64,000 nt of DNA, taken from a virus. The stretch is from IMG/VR virus record IMGVR_UViG_3300035181_000401, positions 23,460 through 87,459 of that record; one strand, written 5' to 3'. Shown here one piece after another: positions 5,977 through 14,758 of this stretch. The notes under the pieces were generated by a model. That model saw nothing but the letters and a program-made list of their open reading frames with translations, ran no database searches and had not been told where the DNA came from. Positions within the stretch are counted from its first letter, which is position 1. Each line of letters opens with the position of its first letter. Made by a program: the position numbers and the translations under genes.

Positions 5977-7890
5977 TTACTTGATGGGGCAAGCACCCGT
6001 TGCACATTCATCCCCACCGTCAAACTCAGCAGAGCCGATGGACGAGATGAGACGGGTGGAAGCCACGAGAGCATCGTACTGCTCCTTCGAGATTTCCTCA
6101 TACGGAGCTTGGTCGAAGCCATGTTCCGAGTGCAGGAGGAAGCTCAGAGACTTGTGGCCCTTCGCGTAGTTCTTCGCGAGGTAGGTTTGAATCTCGGGAA
6201 GCTCTTCCTTCCGGTAGTATACGGTACACGACACGCTGTTGTCCGACCAGACCGATTGCATCTCTTTGACCATCTTCAGTTGGTCAACCGCACTCATGTC
6301 CTTCGCCAGCACAGTGCCCTCGGGGTAGGCGAACGGGAAGCTCACCACCACAGTGCCGTAGTCCTCCGTGCCGTCGAAGTTGCGTTGGTACTCCACCGGG
6401 TAGCCGTGATCGCGGCAGACCTGAATCAGCGGATGACCAGCAGCAATCCGAATGCGACGGATCATGTACTGAGCGTAGGCAGGGTGGATGCCCGGAGTCA
6501 CGCCCGGCAGCAGCGACAGTGTGCCCGAAGGCTTCACAGTCGTCAGCTTGACGGAGATGGGCCAGCCACGTGCAGCCGAATACTCCTTGTCATACTCCCG
6601 GAGAGCCTTGTACGTCTCGTCCAACCACGAACGCTGTTCCGCTGTCGCTTGCAGGATGCCGGTCATGCCGATACCCATGCGCAGGTTCTTGTGGACGATG
6701 GCTTCCGTTTCCTTATGGTGCGAGCGCAGCATCAGCGAATGCTTGTTCACTCGGTACAGGAGCTTCACCACATCCAGCAGTTCTTCCTTCGACGAGATGT
6801 TCGGCAGGTAGACTTCCGCAAGGCAGCACGTCTCGTAAGACGCCAGACTCTGTTCGGCACACGGGTTGTAGCCCTGAACCTCGGGGTCCGGATACTGCGT
6901 CTCACCCAGTCGGCCCATCTGACGCGAGAGCTTCAGGTTGATGAGGCCGTAGGGCTCGCCCTTGCCGGTGTAGCCATCCCAAAAATACTCGTGGAGGTCG
7001 CTGATGCGATCACAGACCACCGAGTTGTTGGACATCGCACGCCACGAAGGAATGTTGCCCATGTCCCAACGCTTCGCCAGCAGGTACTCCACGTCATCCG
7101 GATCACCAATCGCGATCTGCGCAGAGCGACGGACATTACCAGCAACCACGATGGCACCGATGATGTTCATGATGTCGAGAGCATCAATCGGGCGAATCTT
7201 CTTGCCAGCCCGCTTCTCCAGCACAGCGGAAATCTGTGCGATGCCTTTGCACAAGTCCTCAGGACCGGAGGCCGTCCCACCGAAGCCCTTGATCGGAGCA
7301 CCCTTCGAGCGGATCAGTTGCGTCGAGTAGGTGAAGTGAGGGTTGTCCTTGTCCGACAGGAAGGCAGCTTTCAGCGTCTTCGCCAGCAGGGCAACCCAAC
7401 CTTCGCGTGTATCAGGTACGACAAAGTCAGCATCCGCCGAGTCCTGACGCTTCGGAGCCTTGAACTCTGCGTTCACAGCCGGGAGCTTGTCCACGTTCTT
7501 GCGCTGGATGTTGTAGCCAACGCCAGAGCCCAGCATCAGCATGTCCATCGCCCACGTGAACGGACGCACCGGAGTGTCCACCACGACGAACGCACAGTTC
7601 TGGAGGGACGAAAGACCCAGCGTGTCCACCGTCTTCGTACCCAGTTGCCAGAGGAAGCGGCCAGCAACGGTGCCCTTCAGTTCCAGCAGGTAGCGACGGA
7701 GACGTTCGGATTCCGAGACGCCGAAGTCACACTTCAGTTGATCGTTGGCAGCACGAACCACACGGTCAACAGTGTCAGTGAATTCTTCCGTTGAGGACTC
7801 AGGGTCGTTCTCGAACAGACGGCGGGCGTAGGTGCGCTTGAAGGTGAGGTAGCCGACAGACGACCACGGGGTTTGAATTTCAGTTGTCAT
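5977..7890 (-). CDS. nrdJ: Class II (adenosylcobalamin-dependent) ribonucleotide reductase
   Basis: 637 aa. Reductase-type features in order are GRFLWQLGT and SLQNCAFVVVDT near residues 75-105, SGVGYNIQ, the finger-loop region NPCAEQSLASYETCCLAEVYLPN, PSGTLSLLPGVTPGIHPAYAQ, and the redox tail ECATGACPIK with the Cys pair that regenerates the active site. Size and motifs fit single-chain B12-dependent reductases, which make dNTPs or dNDPs independently of oxygen. The phage would rely on host cobalamin; no thiamine-type radical partner gene is present. A glutaredoxin-like gene lies downstream and its own terminator follows. Confidence 0.93.
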   Translation of the reverse strand: MTTEIQTPWSSVGYLTFKRTYARRLFENDPESSTEEFTDTVDRVVRAANDQLKCDFGVSESERLRRYLLELKGTVAGRFLWQLGTKTVDTLGLSSLQNCAFVVVDTPVRPFTWAMDMLMLGSGVGYNIQRKNVDKLPAVNAEFKAPKRQDSADADFVVPDTREGWVALLAKTLKAAFLSDKDNPHFTYSTQLIRSKGAPIKGFGGTASGPEDLCKGIAQISAVLEKRAGKKIRPIDALDIMNIIGAIVVAGNVRRSAQIAIGDPDDVEYLLAKRWDMGNIPSWRAMSNNSVVCDRISDLHEYFWDGYTGKGEPYGLINLKLSRQMGRLGETQYPDPEVQGYNPCAEQSLASYETCCLAEVYLPNISSKEELLDVVKLLYRVNKHSLMLRSHHKETEAIVHKNLRMGIGMTGILQATAEQRSWLDETYKALREYDKEYSAARGWPISVKLTTVKPSGTLSLLPGVTPGIHPAYAQYMIRRIRIAAGHPLIQVCRDHGYPVEYQRNFDGTEDYGTVVVSFPFAYPEGTVLAKDMSAVDQLKMVKEMQSVWSDNSVSCTVYYRKEELPEIQTYLAKNYAKGHKSLSFLLHSEHGFDQAPYEEISKEQYDALVASTRLISSIGSAEFDGGDECATGACPIK

Positions 7891-8075
7891 TCACTCTCTT
7901 CAGGAAAGGTTTGTAGTTCATCCAACGTGGCAACGTGCTCGATGCGGTACGTTGGAAAGGAAAGGCAAAAGAGCCGCACCGCTTCTTCAGGCGATGCGGC
8001 ATCAATGCGAACGGTGTCTACTCGCATCCAGCGAAGCATCGGGATGCGGTAGGCAATGATGTAGGTCTTGTTCAT
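7887..8075 (-). CDS. 62-aa unknown protein
   Basis: Starts MNKTYIIAYRIPMLRWMRVDTV and has an alternating beta pattern with an acidic end. It overlaps by 4 nt at both ends (ATGA at 8072-8075 and 7887-7890), which fixes both limits and couples it to the reductase. Confidence 0.75.
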   Translation of the reverse strand: MNKTYIIAYRIPMLRWMRVDTVRIDAASPEEAVRLFCLSFPTYRIEHVATLDELQTFPEESE

Positions 8076-8503
8076 CCGACGATCTTGCGACCATTGGTCA
8101 GGGTCACGTCACCGTCAGGCCGACGCTCCATCCACGTCTTGCTCCACGGACCCCGGAAGGTCAGAGCCCATGTAGTGCCGTGGCTGTAGACCTTGTGCAG
8201 ATTGTCGCGTGTCGTGACGATGGGTTTCAGGCTCGGCTTGAAGTGAGTGCGACGCACCACATTCTTGAAGCCCGGGATGAAATATCCGATGAGCGGCAAC
8301 TTCAACTCGATGAGCCGTTCTTCTTCGAGGTGCCCACGGAGCACCCACGACACGCTGTTGAACGCGTGTGAGTGGTAAGCCTCGCGGCTTCCGTCGCTGA
8401 ATCGCAGCAGGGCGATGGAGAAGAGGCCCTTCCACTCGATGAGCCAGTAGCCCGTGACGTTGGAATCAGGTCCACCATCTTTGCGTTTGGCGAAAAGCTT
8501 CAT
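8072..8503 (-). CDS. Cupin-like phage protein
   Basis: 143 aa. GSREAYHSHAFNSVSWVLRGHLEEERL near residues 38-64 is a cupin-like metal-site pattern (HxH and later H), followed by RRTHFKPSLK and a second strand set around VYSHGTTWALTFRG. Phages carry such proteins without known substrate. It sits among nucleotide-metabolism genes. Confidence 0.72.
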   Translation of the reverse strand: MKLFAKRKDGGPDSNVTGYWLIEWKGLFSIALLRFSDGSREAYHSHAFNSVSWVLRGHLEEERLIELKLPLIGYFIPGFKNVVRRTHFKPSLKPIVTTRDNLHKVYSHGTTWALTFRGPWSKTWMERRPDGDVTLTNGRKIVG

Positions 8504-8673
8504 TCGTCCTCCAGTTCAAATCCCACGTCTTCCAGTTCTTCCCGGGTGGGCGGCTCGATGCAGGCGTGGCACGGAGGGCTGATGAAGCATGTACAGCCTC
8601 CACGCGCCTCCATGTACATTTGGAATTGATGTTCCGTTAGGTCATCAATCGGAACCACGTCTTCGAGCTTCAT
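8500..8673 (-). CDS. 57-aa protein with Cys cluster
   Basis: Begins MKLEDVVPIDDLTEHQFQMYM, then GGCTCFISPPCHAC (three or four Cys plus His, a possible zinc knuckle) and an acidic end. The start overlaps the upstream stop (ATGA). Unknown. Confidence 0.7.
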   Translation of the reverse strand: MKLEDVVPIDDLTEHQFQMYMEARGGCTCFISPPCHACIEPPTREELEDVGFELEDE

Positions 8674-8978
8674 GCTTCCACCTCGAAGTCGAACCACTTC
8701 CTCAGGTACGCGTACTTCTTCTCGACCCGCTGAGACATCGCGTGGATGTCCAAGTCGAACTCCCGCACGAGATGCTGCATGGTTGCCATCACGTCCGCCA
8801 TCTCTTCCTCCAGCCATTGCCTGTTCGGTTTGCCCGTTGTTGGCTCGCTTTCGGCAATGCCTTGGATGAGACACCGGGCGACAGCGGAGACGTACTCCCC
8901 ACCTTCTTCCAGAGCTTTGCCCAGCACCTTCAAACGACACACGTCGTTCTCAGGCACCCACGGGCTCGGGCCACTCAT
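8670..8978 (-). CDS. MazG-like nucleotide pyrophosphohydrolase
   Basis: 102 aa all-alpha protein with the EExxE...ExxD layout: KALEEGGEYVSAV near residues 22-34 and WLEEEMADVMATM near 55-67. MazG-like enzymes hydrolyse (d)NTPs to monophosphates; phage versions may clean the dNTP pool or modulate ppGpp. Assigned by the metal-binding pattern, so the subfamily is uncertain. Overlaps both neighbours. Confidence 0.7.
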   Translation of the reverse strand: MSGPSPWVPENDVCRLKVLGKALEEGGEYVSAVARCLIQGIAESEPTTGKPNRQWLEEEMADVMATMQHLVREFDLDIHAMSQRVEKKYAYLRKWFDFEVEA

Positions 8979-9493
8979 GCCGCCACCTTATACTCTTCAG
9001 GAGTCTTCAGAGCACCCCATTCGTTATAGGGCGTGCCACGGATGTCATCTCGCAGAGCTTCAAGCATCGCGATCTGATTCGAGATGTCTTCGCAGTCCGG
9101 CTCGACCAGTTCCTCAGGGAAGTCGGGGTCTTCGCCATCCGCCCGGGTGAAGAGCGAGACGCTGGAGCCCATGAGCTTCGACAGTTCTTTCGTCAGGCTC
9201 ATGTCATACGTCGAGGCAGCGATCAGGCGCTCGATGGGCGAGCACAGCTTGCTGTTCAGGAATTCACGCGATGTGGTGATGGAGCCGACTGCACGGAAGC
9301 CCACGCCGACGTTCCCCTGCATGTCCCGATGCAGAGCCGGAACGTAGAGCACCGACTGATGGATGTTGAAGCCAAGCTGGCTCAGGAAGCTGTTCACCAG
9401 ATCGTCCATCGACGGGTGCAGCAGTTCGATTTCGTTGTATTCGGAAAGTTCCGGGATCAGTTGCAGATCACGGAAGGAAAACACTCGGGACAT
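8975..9493 (-). CDS. Unknown phage protein, 172 aa
   Basis: ATG 9493 follows AAGGAGAAAGA. Starts MSRVFSFRDLQLIPELSEYN. A central VLYVPALHRDMQGNVGVGFRAVGS is followed by helical segments and a variable acidic stretch. Looks like a folded conserved phage protein, but I cannot name it. Confidence 0.78.
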   Translation of the reverse strand: MSRVFSFRDLQLIPELSEYNEIELLHPSMDDLVNSFLSQLGFNIHQSVLYVPALHRDMQGNVGVGFRAVGSITTSREFLNSKLCSPIERLIAASTYDMSLTKELSKLMGSSVSLFTRADGEDPDFPEELVEPDCEDISNQIAMLEALRDDIRGTPYNEWGALKTPEEYKVAA

Positions 9494-9515
9494 TCTTTCT
9501 CCTTGTCTCTAGTTG

Positions 9516-9710
9516 TCAATCGAGAAGCGGATTGGCGACCGGATATTCCCGGGCCATTTGAGCTTCCCATGCCGTCCGGGCAGCTTCGTCGAGAGCGAAG
9601 TTCGCTTCGTTCAGGACAGCTTGCTCACAGGCCGGGTTGTCGCACAGGAGCGTGGAGGCCCCGAAAAGCCGGGTGGCCTCCGCCCCGCAGATGGTGCAGG
9701 GCTCACTCAT
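9516..9710 (-). CDS. 64-aa zinc-ribbon-like protein
   Basis: CTICG near the N-terminus and CDNPAC 16 residues later form a likely four-cysteine zinc site; the rest is an Ala-rich helix. Its start overlaps the previous stop by one base (TAATG). Confidence 0.7.
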   Translation of the reverse strand: MSEPCTICGAEATRLFGASTLLCDNPACEQAVLNEANFALDEAARTAWEAQMAREYPVANPLLD

Positions 9711-10324
9711 TACGCGTCCTCGTGTTCTTCAGCCGGGGCTTCTTCCGCAGCAGCGGGTTCGGCAGGGGCAGCTTCGACCACAGGAGCCTCAGCAACCGGG
9801 GCAGGAGCCTCCACAGGCGCTTCTTCGACGATGGGGGCGGGGGTGGTAGCCAGAGAGGCATCCACGTGGCCCTGAGCCGCTGCTTCAGAGGCCGTCATCT
9901 GCACGTGCTCCGTCAGGCCATCTTCAGCCGGGACGTTCACGAACACCACGGGATCGACCGGGGCAGGTTGCTCACCGACTTCCGGTTCAGCAGGCTGCCA
10001 GCCGGGCTCCGGTTCCGGGTCAGGCTCCGGAGTGGGGAACGGGTTCTGGACGTTCTGCGCTTGCAGGTAGGCCAGCAGGTTCGGGATGTACTTGTACGAG
10101 TACAGTTGGCCGTAGGCGAAGTCGTCCGTGCTGTCGGCGCTGATGAGGCGGAAGTAGTCCGCGTAGAACTCGCCACGAACGTCTTGACCTTCATCGTTGT
10201 CGATGATGTCCGAGGTGAAGAACGGGGTCTTCAGCACAGCCACTTGACCATCGGTCGGGGACACAGCGCGGAGGATGAGGACGAAGGGCAACATGCCCAG
10301 CGGAACTTGAACTTGATGGAACAT
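9710..10324 (-). CDS. Protein with long acidic Pro/Ala/Glu tail
   Basis: 204 aa; ATG 10324 after AAGGAATCTCA. Residues 1-100 look folded (MFHQVQVPLGMLPFVLILRA...). From about 100 on it is low complexity: TPEPDPEPEPG, then repeated AP/EAP/EEAPAEE units to the C-terminus. The tail resembles that of the unrelated gene at 59,226-59,582. Unknown role; such tails often act as linkers or protein-binding segments. Confidence 0.75.
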   Translation of the reverse strand: MFHQVQVPLGMLPFVLILRAVSPTDGQVAVLKTPFFTSDIIDNDEGQDVRGEFYADYFRLISADSTDDFAYGQLYSYKYIPNLLAYLQAQNVQNPFPTPEPDPEPEPGWQPAEPEVGEQPAPVDPVVFVNVPAEDGLTEHVQMTASEAAAQGHVDASLATTPAPIVEEAPVEAPAPVAEAPVVEAAPAEPAAAEEAPAEEHEDA

Positions 10325-10335
10325 TGAGATTCCTT

Positions 10336-11223
10336 TCAGAGAGACATGGCTTCCAGCAGAGGGACGCCGTTGATGATGAGGCCCGTGCCGATGACCGGGC
10401 GCTTGGGGTTCACACGGTTGTATGCGAACGCCAGAGATTTGTTGTCGATGAGGCAACCACCATTCATGCCCCACAGCAGATCACGGGGAGTGCTCCAATA
10501 CTTCAGAGCGAAACTCTCGTGGTAGTGACCGCAGATGTGGTTCATGCCGTACATCTGGCTGGTGCGAATCGCTTCCACCGTCTTGCCGTGGCAGATGTAC
10601 ACGAACTGGCCGTTCGGAAGTTCGATGGTCAGGTCTTCATGCCATTGCCAACCGTCGTCCACATCCAGCACCTCGTTGTAGCTTCGGATGTACCGACGAG
10701 GCAGACCGTGATGCTTCGCCTTCCGGTAGATCATGGAGCCGTGGTTCGAGTCCACGAGGTCCATCGTCGGGAAGAGATGCTTCAGTTCGGCGATGACGGG
10801 TAGCGACTTCTCCAGTTCTTGTCCTGCCGAGTCGAGGTCAGGGTCAGAGTCGTGGAACGACAGAGCGTGCTTGTCCAGTTCGTCACCGAGGCAGATCACC
10901 CGCGTCGGTTGGTACTTGTCCTTCAATCCCTTCAGGAAGGGGATGAGCCTCTTGTGGTGGTAGGGAATGTGCATGTCCGAGATGAGAAGCACTCGGCTGT
11001 TGTCATGCACGCTGTTGGCTTGTGGAACGATCAGTGGAGCCTTGACAGGGACGGTGTACCACCGGCTATCCAAGGCGGGCTCCTGAGCGGGACCAGCCTC
11101 CGCAAGCTTCCGCAGGTAATCGCTCACCGTGCTCTTCGGCAGGTTGAGAGCCGCAGCGATCCCTCGCCACGATGTGCCCGCGTCTGCCATCGTCGCGGCT
11201 TGTTGCCGCCAGTTTTCAGTCAT
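10336..11223 (-). CDS. HTH-metallophosphoesterase fusion
   Basis: 295 aa. Residues 1-45 are a resolvase-type helix-turn-helix (GTSWRGIAAALNLPKSTVSDYLRKL). From 78 on it is a calcineurin-type phosphoesterase: ISDMHIPYHH (D,H), GDELDKH (GDxxD), DSNHGSM (N-H in the GNH position), CHGK and GHYHE (GHxH). All metal ligands are visible, so it is probably an active phosphatase or nuclease. The DNA-binding head suggests DNA as substrate or target. Confidence 0.85.
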   Translation of the reverse strand: MTENWRQQAATMADAGTSWRGIAAALNLPKSTVSDYLRKLAEAGPAQEPALDSRWYTVPVKAPLIVPQANSVHDNSRVLLISDMHIPYHHKRLIPFLKGLKDKYQPTRVICLGDELDKHALSFHDSDPDLDSAGQELEKSLPVIAELKHLFPTMDLVDSNHGSMIYRKAKHHGLPRRYIRSYNEVLDVDDGWQWHEDLTIELPNGQFVYICHGKTVEAIRTSQMYGMNHICGHYHESFALKYWSTPRDLLWGMNGGCLIDNKSLAFAYNRVNPKRPVIGTGLIINGVPLLEAMSL

Positions 11224-11777
11224 CCAGACTCCTTCTGTTGTCGGAGAATTTCGGTCACAGCTTGCTTTCGCTGGGCCACCGTCTTGAGCGATGCCCGAGG
11301 GTATCCGTTGGCGTGACAGAAGTTGAGAATTTCATCTTTACCCCTCTTCATGAACGCGATCACTTGCTTCTGCAACATGGCTTCCGCAAAGTCTGTGCCG
11401 CTGCGTTCGGCATAGCTCTTGATCTTGTGGCACGGGCGACATGCCAGCACCCAATTGTTGTTCACGTCGAGAAGGTTGTGCAGGAATTCGTTGGCTGTCT
11501 CCCACGAGTTGCAGGTGCCCGCTTGCTGAACGTGGTCAACTTCGAGAGAACTCTTCGTGAACATCTCTCCGCAGTAATGGCATTTGCCGAAACTCTTACC
11601 TCGCCCGGTGTAGCCCTCAGGCTTCTCCGTAGTGGTTTGAGAATCCTTCCACTTCAACTTCGCGGGGTAGCGGCTCCAGACTGACCGGAGTCCGCCCCGC
11701 AGGTACGCAAAGAACGCAGCCTTCGTTTTCCAGATGCTCGGGTAGGCTTCCCAAGGCTCCACTAAACCATCTCCCAT
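11220..11777 (-). CDS. HNH endonuclease
   Basis: 185 aa. CHYCGEMF and CRPCHKIKS give two CxxC zinc pairs, enclosing the HNH core LEVDHVQQAG...NNWVLAC. It is inserted between a small gene and the phosphoesterase, with 4-nt overlaps. HNH enzymes of this form in phages are either homing endonucleases or nucleases in packaging or recombination. Its place in a replication operon makes a homing type plausible. Confidence 0.87.
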   Translation of the reverse strand: MGDGLVEPWEAYPSIWKTKAAFFAYLRGGLRSVWSRYPAKLKWKDSQTTTEKPEGYTGRGKSFGKCHYCGEMFTKSSLEVDHVQQAGTCNSWETANEFLHNLLDVNNNWVLACRPCHKIKSYAERSGTDFAEAMLQKQVIAFMKRGKDEILNFCHANGYPRASLKTVAQRKQAVTEILRQQKESG

Positions 11778-11959
11778 GCTTCGCTTTCAATGAAGTTCAT
11801 GATGGCGTCTTCACGGAAGTAGACTGGAGCATCAGGTTTGTCATCACGCTTCACCTTATACAAGAAGCCGTGCTTCCTCACCCAATCATCCACAAACTCT
11901 GCCGTGTAGGTTGGGCCGTCCCGACGATGGACGAATCGGAAGTTGTTAGGCAGTTCCAT
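11762..11959 (-). CDS. 65-aa unknown protein
   Basis: Starts MELPNNFRFVHRRDGPTYTAEFVDDW and ends ESEAWEMV. Overlaps the downstream HNH gene by 16 nt and the upstream exonuclease gene by 14 nt. Mixed alpha/beta; unknown. Confidence 0.7.
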   Translation of the reverse strand: MELPNNFRFVHRRDGPTYTAEFVDDWVRKHGFLYKVKRDDKPDAPVYFREDAIMNFIESEAWEMV

Positions 11960-12998
11960 CGAACTTCACTCCCAGTTTGTCCATCACATCAAGAACGTCC
12001 ACCTTGTCGTCCTCCCAACGGAGCATCCGAGCCAGCGTAAAGTTCTCCCGCATCACGTAGAGCCAATCGATGTCGATGTCCTCGCCACGCCAGCCCTTCA
12101 CCGTCTTCGGCGCAGGGTAGAGCGTCTTGTAGCCACGCACCATTGCTTCGAGAGCTTCCTTGTCGTTCTTCGCATCCTTCAGCACGTTGTAGGCGCTCAT
12201 GTCCGCCCACTTCACCGGGGATGCCACATTCGCGAAGTAGTTGTCCGCGTCGTCGCCGTTCATGGTCTGGTAGTACAGCCACATCCGACCACGTCCACGC
12301 ACCTTGGCCTCCTTGCCGCTCGTGTCGATGAACAGACTGCCGAAGCCTTCGCCATACGTGTCGATGCCGTTGCCAGTCATCGTGTTGTAGAGGTGCCCCG
12401 CACATTGCAGGTAGTCCTTGTCCACGTAGGCCAGCACCAGCTTGTCCTTGTCGAGCCCCGTGCGCTTCCAGAGCTTGTATGCACTGTAGCTGTCGATGCT
12501 GCACGCGTCATCCGCTTCGATACCCGTCACGATGCGACAGTCGTGGTTGTTGATGAGGTATTCCTTCATCTGGTCCAGATGCACCGGACGCAACGCACCA
12601 TCGCGATTGCCTTTGTACTTGATGAGCGTGGACACATCCTCCCGGAATGTCGTGCCCCTACCCGAGTAGCCGTAGTAGCCACCGTCCGCACCAATCGCTT
12701 CGACGTACCCCTTGATGAGAGAGTCCATCGTTCGCACGCAGTTCTCGAAGGGCTCCGGGGTTTGGACATCTGTGATGTCGAACTCTTCCGGCTTGCGCTT
12801 CTTCTCTTCACTCTTGGCGGAGTTCCATTCTGCTAGATACCCGCCAGCCTTCTTCTTGTGGTGTCCCCAAAACTGAGTTCGATTGCCGAACTCATACTCG
12901 TCACCGCTCTCACGGTGAACAACCTTGATCGTCCGCTTCTCGCCAACAAAGCCAGCGGTGTACAGGATAGGATCAAAGTCAAAACAGACTCGTGTCAT
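11946..12998 (-). CDS. 5'-3' exonuclease (FEN/PIN-like)
   Basis: 350 aa with the acidic motifs of the flap-nuclease fold: CFDFDPILY at the N-terminus, IEADDACSID near 160, VLAYVDKDYLQ near 189, NGDDADNYF near 247. T7 gp6 and T4 RNase H type enzymes remove RNA primers and degrade DNA for recombination. It lies in the replisome operon just after the SSB gene and behind that gene's terminator. Confidence 0.9.
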   Translation of the reverse strand: MTRVCFDFDPILYTAGFVGEKRTIKVVHRESGDEYEFGNRTQFWGHHKKKAGGYLAEWNSAKSEEKKRKPEEFDITDVQTPEPFENCVRTMDSLIKGYVEAIGADGGYYGYSGRGTTFREDVSTLIKYKGNRDGALRPVHLDQMKEYLINNHDCRIVTGIEADDACSIDSYSAYKLWKRTGLDKDKLVLAYVDKDYLQCAGHLYNTMTGNGIDTYGEGFGSLFIDTSGKEAKVRGRGRMWLYYQTMNGDDADNYFANVASPVKWADMSAYNVLKDAKNDKEALEAMVRGYKTLYPAPKTVKGWRGEDIDIDWLYVMRENFTLARMLRWEDDKVDVLDVMDKLGVKFDGTA

Positions 12999-13012
12999 TG
13001 ACTCCTTTCAAC

Positions 13013-13045
13013 GGAAAAGCCCACTCCCCGATCAAGGGAGCGGGC
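13013..13045 (-). terminator. Terminator after SSB gene
   Basis: Minus strand GCCCGCTCCC-TTGATC-GGGGAGTGGGC followed by TTTTCC. It separates the SSB unit from the exonuclease gene. Confidence 0.8.
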
Positions 13046-13068
13046 GTCCTTAGTCCAGCCGGAACTGG

Positions 13069-14010
13069 TTAGAAGGGCACATCGTCGTCCATGTCGTCGA
13101 AGCCGGTGTCGGACTTCGGCGCAGGAGCGTTCTTCTTCGGGGCCTTGGCAGCAGGCTTCGGCGCGGGAGCCGGGGTCGGAGCCGGAGCTTCGTCCTCGTC
13201 ACCTTCGTCTTGGTTCTGCTCGCTCTCGAAGGCTTCGATGGCGCGTTGCATCGCGGAACCCGCGTAGTCTTGCGCCAGCTTGATCTTCTTGATGAGGCCC
13301 GAACGGATGAACTTGATGTCTTCCTTCGTGGCGGAATCGAAGCTGATGACTCGGGCAGGCATCGCGAGCGGGTTCACGTTCTGCGGGTTGCCATCGTCGT
13401 CTTCAGGGACCGGGGTGACCGACTTGAAGTTGACGTTCTTGTAGACGATGGTGTTGCCTTCCTTGTCCTTCTTCCCGTTCTTGTCCGGCGTCTCCTTGAC
13501 TTCCACCGTCACCGTGAGGGGCTGGTTGAGAAGCTGTTCGAGGTCGAACGAGTGCTTGTTGCCTTCGACGGCGATGTCCGAACGACCGACAGCCTTGCAG
13601 AGCTTGGCAATCATGTTCGTCGGGGGGATCACCTTCGGCAGCCACTTGCCGTTGGCGTCCTTCAGGATGTTGCCCTGAGGATCACGCTGCGGACCCGGCT
13701 TGAAGTTGATGCCGGTCCACTCACCCGCGAAGTTGTGGTTCACAGAGATGCGGTACGGAGCGGTGCCGATCTGACCACCGTAGTCCACCACGTCATGTGT
13801 CAGGTCGATGAAGACCGCGACTTGTTGACAGGGCTTCGGCTGGCGCGTCTCTTGCGTCTTGGGGTCCACGTACTCTTCGTTCTCTTGGACACCGAGGTCC
13901 ACGATGAGCGAGATGCGACCCTTGCGCAGACCGCCACGGGGGACGGGGATGTTGCGGGGCTCGTATTCGCGTTGCGGACGGTCGGTTTCGGACTTGGGCT
14001 TGAATGCCAT
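13069..14010 (-). CDS. ssb: Single-stranded DNA-binding protein
   Basis: 313 aa. The N-terminal 230 residues form a beta-rich domain typical of large phage SSBs. A low-complexity linker (PAPTPAPAPKPAAKAPKK) is followed by the acidic tip FDDMDDDVPF, the same kind of amphipathic end (DDDIPF) bacterial SSB uses to recruit repair and replication proteins. Abundant protein, consistent with its own terminator. Coats ssDNA at the phage fork. Confidence 0.86.
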   Translation of the reverse strand: MAFKPKSETDRPQREYEPRNIPVPRGGLRKGRISLIVDLGVQENEEYVDPKTQETRQPKPCQQVAVFIDLTHDVVDYGGQIGTAPYRISVNHNFAGEWTGINFKPGPQRDPQGNILKDANGKWLPKVIPPTNMIAKLCKAVGRSDIAVEGNKHSFDLEQLLNQPLTVTVEVKETPDKNGKKDKEGNTIVYKNVNFKSVTPVPEDDDGNPQNVNPLAMPARVISFDSATKEDIKFIRSGLIKKIKLAQDYAGSAMQRAIEAFESEQNQDEGDEDEAPAPTPAPAPKPAAKAPKKNAPAPKSDTGFDDMDDDVPF

Positions 14011-14077
14011 TTGGTATGGTTCCTTTACTCAGAGGAAAGTTGATTGGTGCCTACGCAGGGCACGATGGGTGCAGGGC

Positions 14078-14347
14078 TTACAGGCCCAGCAGGTTCTTCA
14101 GGTTCGTCGCGACGCGTTGTGCGGAGGCGATTTCCTGTTCGGCAGCCAGTTTGGCAGCAGCGGCTTCGGCGATCAGCTTGTCCGCAGCAGCCGACAGGCC
14201 CGTGTGATGCGAGGCCACGACTTCGAGGTCGGCGACGGCCTTGTGCAGAGCCGCGACAGCGGTCTGGACGGAAGGGGCAGCGACGGCGATGCCGACAGCG
14301 GACTTGACCTTGTTGATGAGGTCGGTGACGACTTGCTTGATGCTCAT
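14078..14347 (-). CDS. 89-aa Ala-rich helical protein
   Basis: ATG 14347 after AAGGAGAATCAC. Alanine-rich amphipathic helices throughout (AAADKLIAEAAAAKLAAEQEIASAQ). Likely an oligomeric coiled coil; function unknown. Confidence 0.75.
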   Translation of the reverse strand: MSIKQVVTDLINKVKSAVGIAVAAPSVQTAVAALHKAVADLEVVASHHTGLSAAADKLIAEAAAAKLAAEQEIASAQRVATNLKNLLGL

Positions 14348-14363
14348 GTGATTCTCCTTGTGG

Positions 14364-14714
14364 TTAGGGGGTGAGAATGATCCCTTGAGGCGGGGCAACC
14401 ACACCCTGCTCCGGGAGAATGAGTCCGCTCTTCGCGAACTCGGCGATGGACGCTGCGATGCGTTCCTGCTCGATGGCGTACTTGGCTTGCGAGCCCACGA
14501 GACGGATGAACTTGTTGAACTGCTCCGCGAAGTTTTCCTCCGTGGACAGGCGTTCGGTGAAGCTCAGGTAGTCGAGCGTGACGAGGGTCACAATCTGACC
14601 CAGCGCGTTGAACACTTCCGTGAAGGAGTAGTTCGCTTCGCTGTCCATCAGGACTTCGTTCAGCTTGCCAGCGAGTTCCGCGATGCGAGTCGCGGGCTTT
14701 TCTTGTTGTGTCAT
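14364..14714 (-). CDS. 116-aa helical protein from its own promoter
   Basis: Starts MTQQEKPATRIAELAGKLNEV; helical, with a Pro-rich end (VVAPPQGIILTP). No ribosome site precedes ATG 14714; a strong promoter sits only about 15 nt upstream, so the mRNA may be almost leaderless. Confidence 0.74.
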   Translation of the reverse strand: MTQQEKPATRIAELAGKLNEVLMDSEANYSFTEVFNALGQIVTLVTLDYLSFTERLSTEENFAEQFNKFIRLVGSQAKYAIEQERIAASIAEFAKSGLILPEQGVVAPPQGIILTP

Positions 14715-14729
14715 TGCGGCGGGATTGGA

Positions 14730-14758
14730 ATTATACCACAGACGCCATCAGGCGTCAA
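14730..14758 (-). promoter_or_regulatory. Sigma70-type promoter
   Basis: Minus strand TTGACG - 17 bp - TATAAT, reading toward the 14714 start. The -35 overlaps the stop of the upstream gene, and the spacer holds the inverted repeat GACGCC/GGCGTC. Confidence 0.8.
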
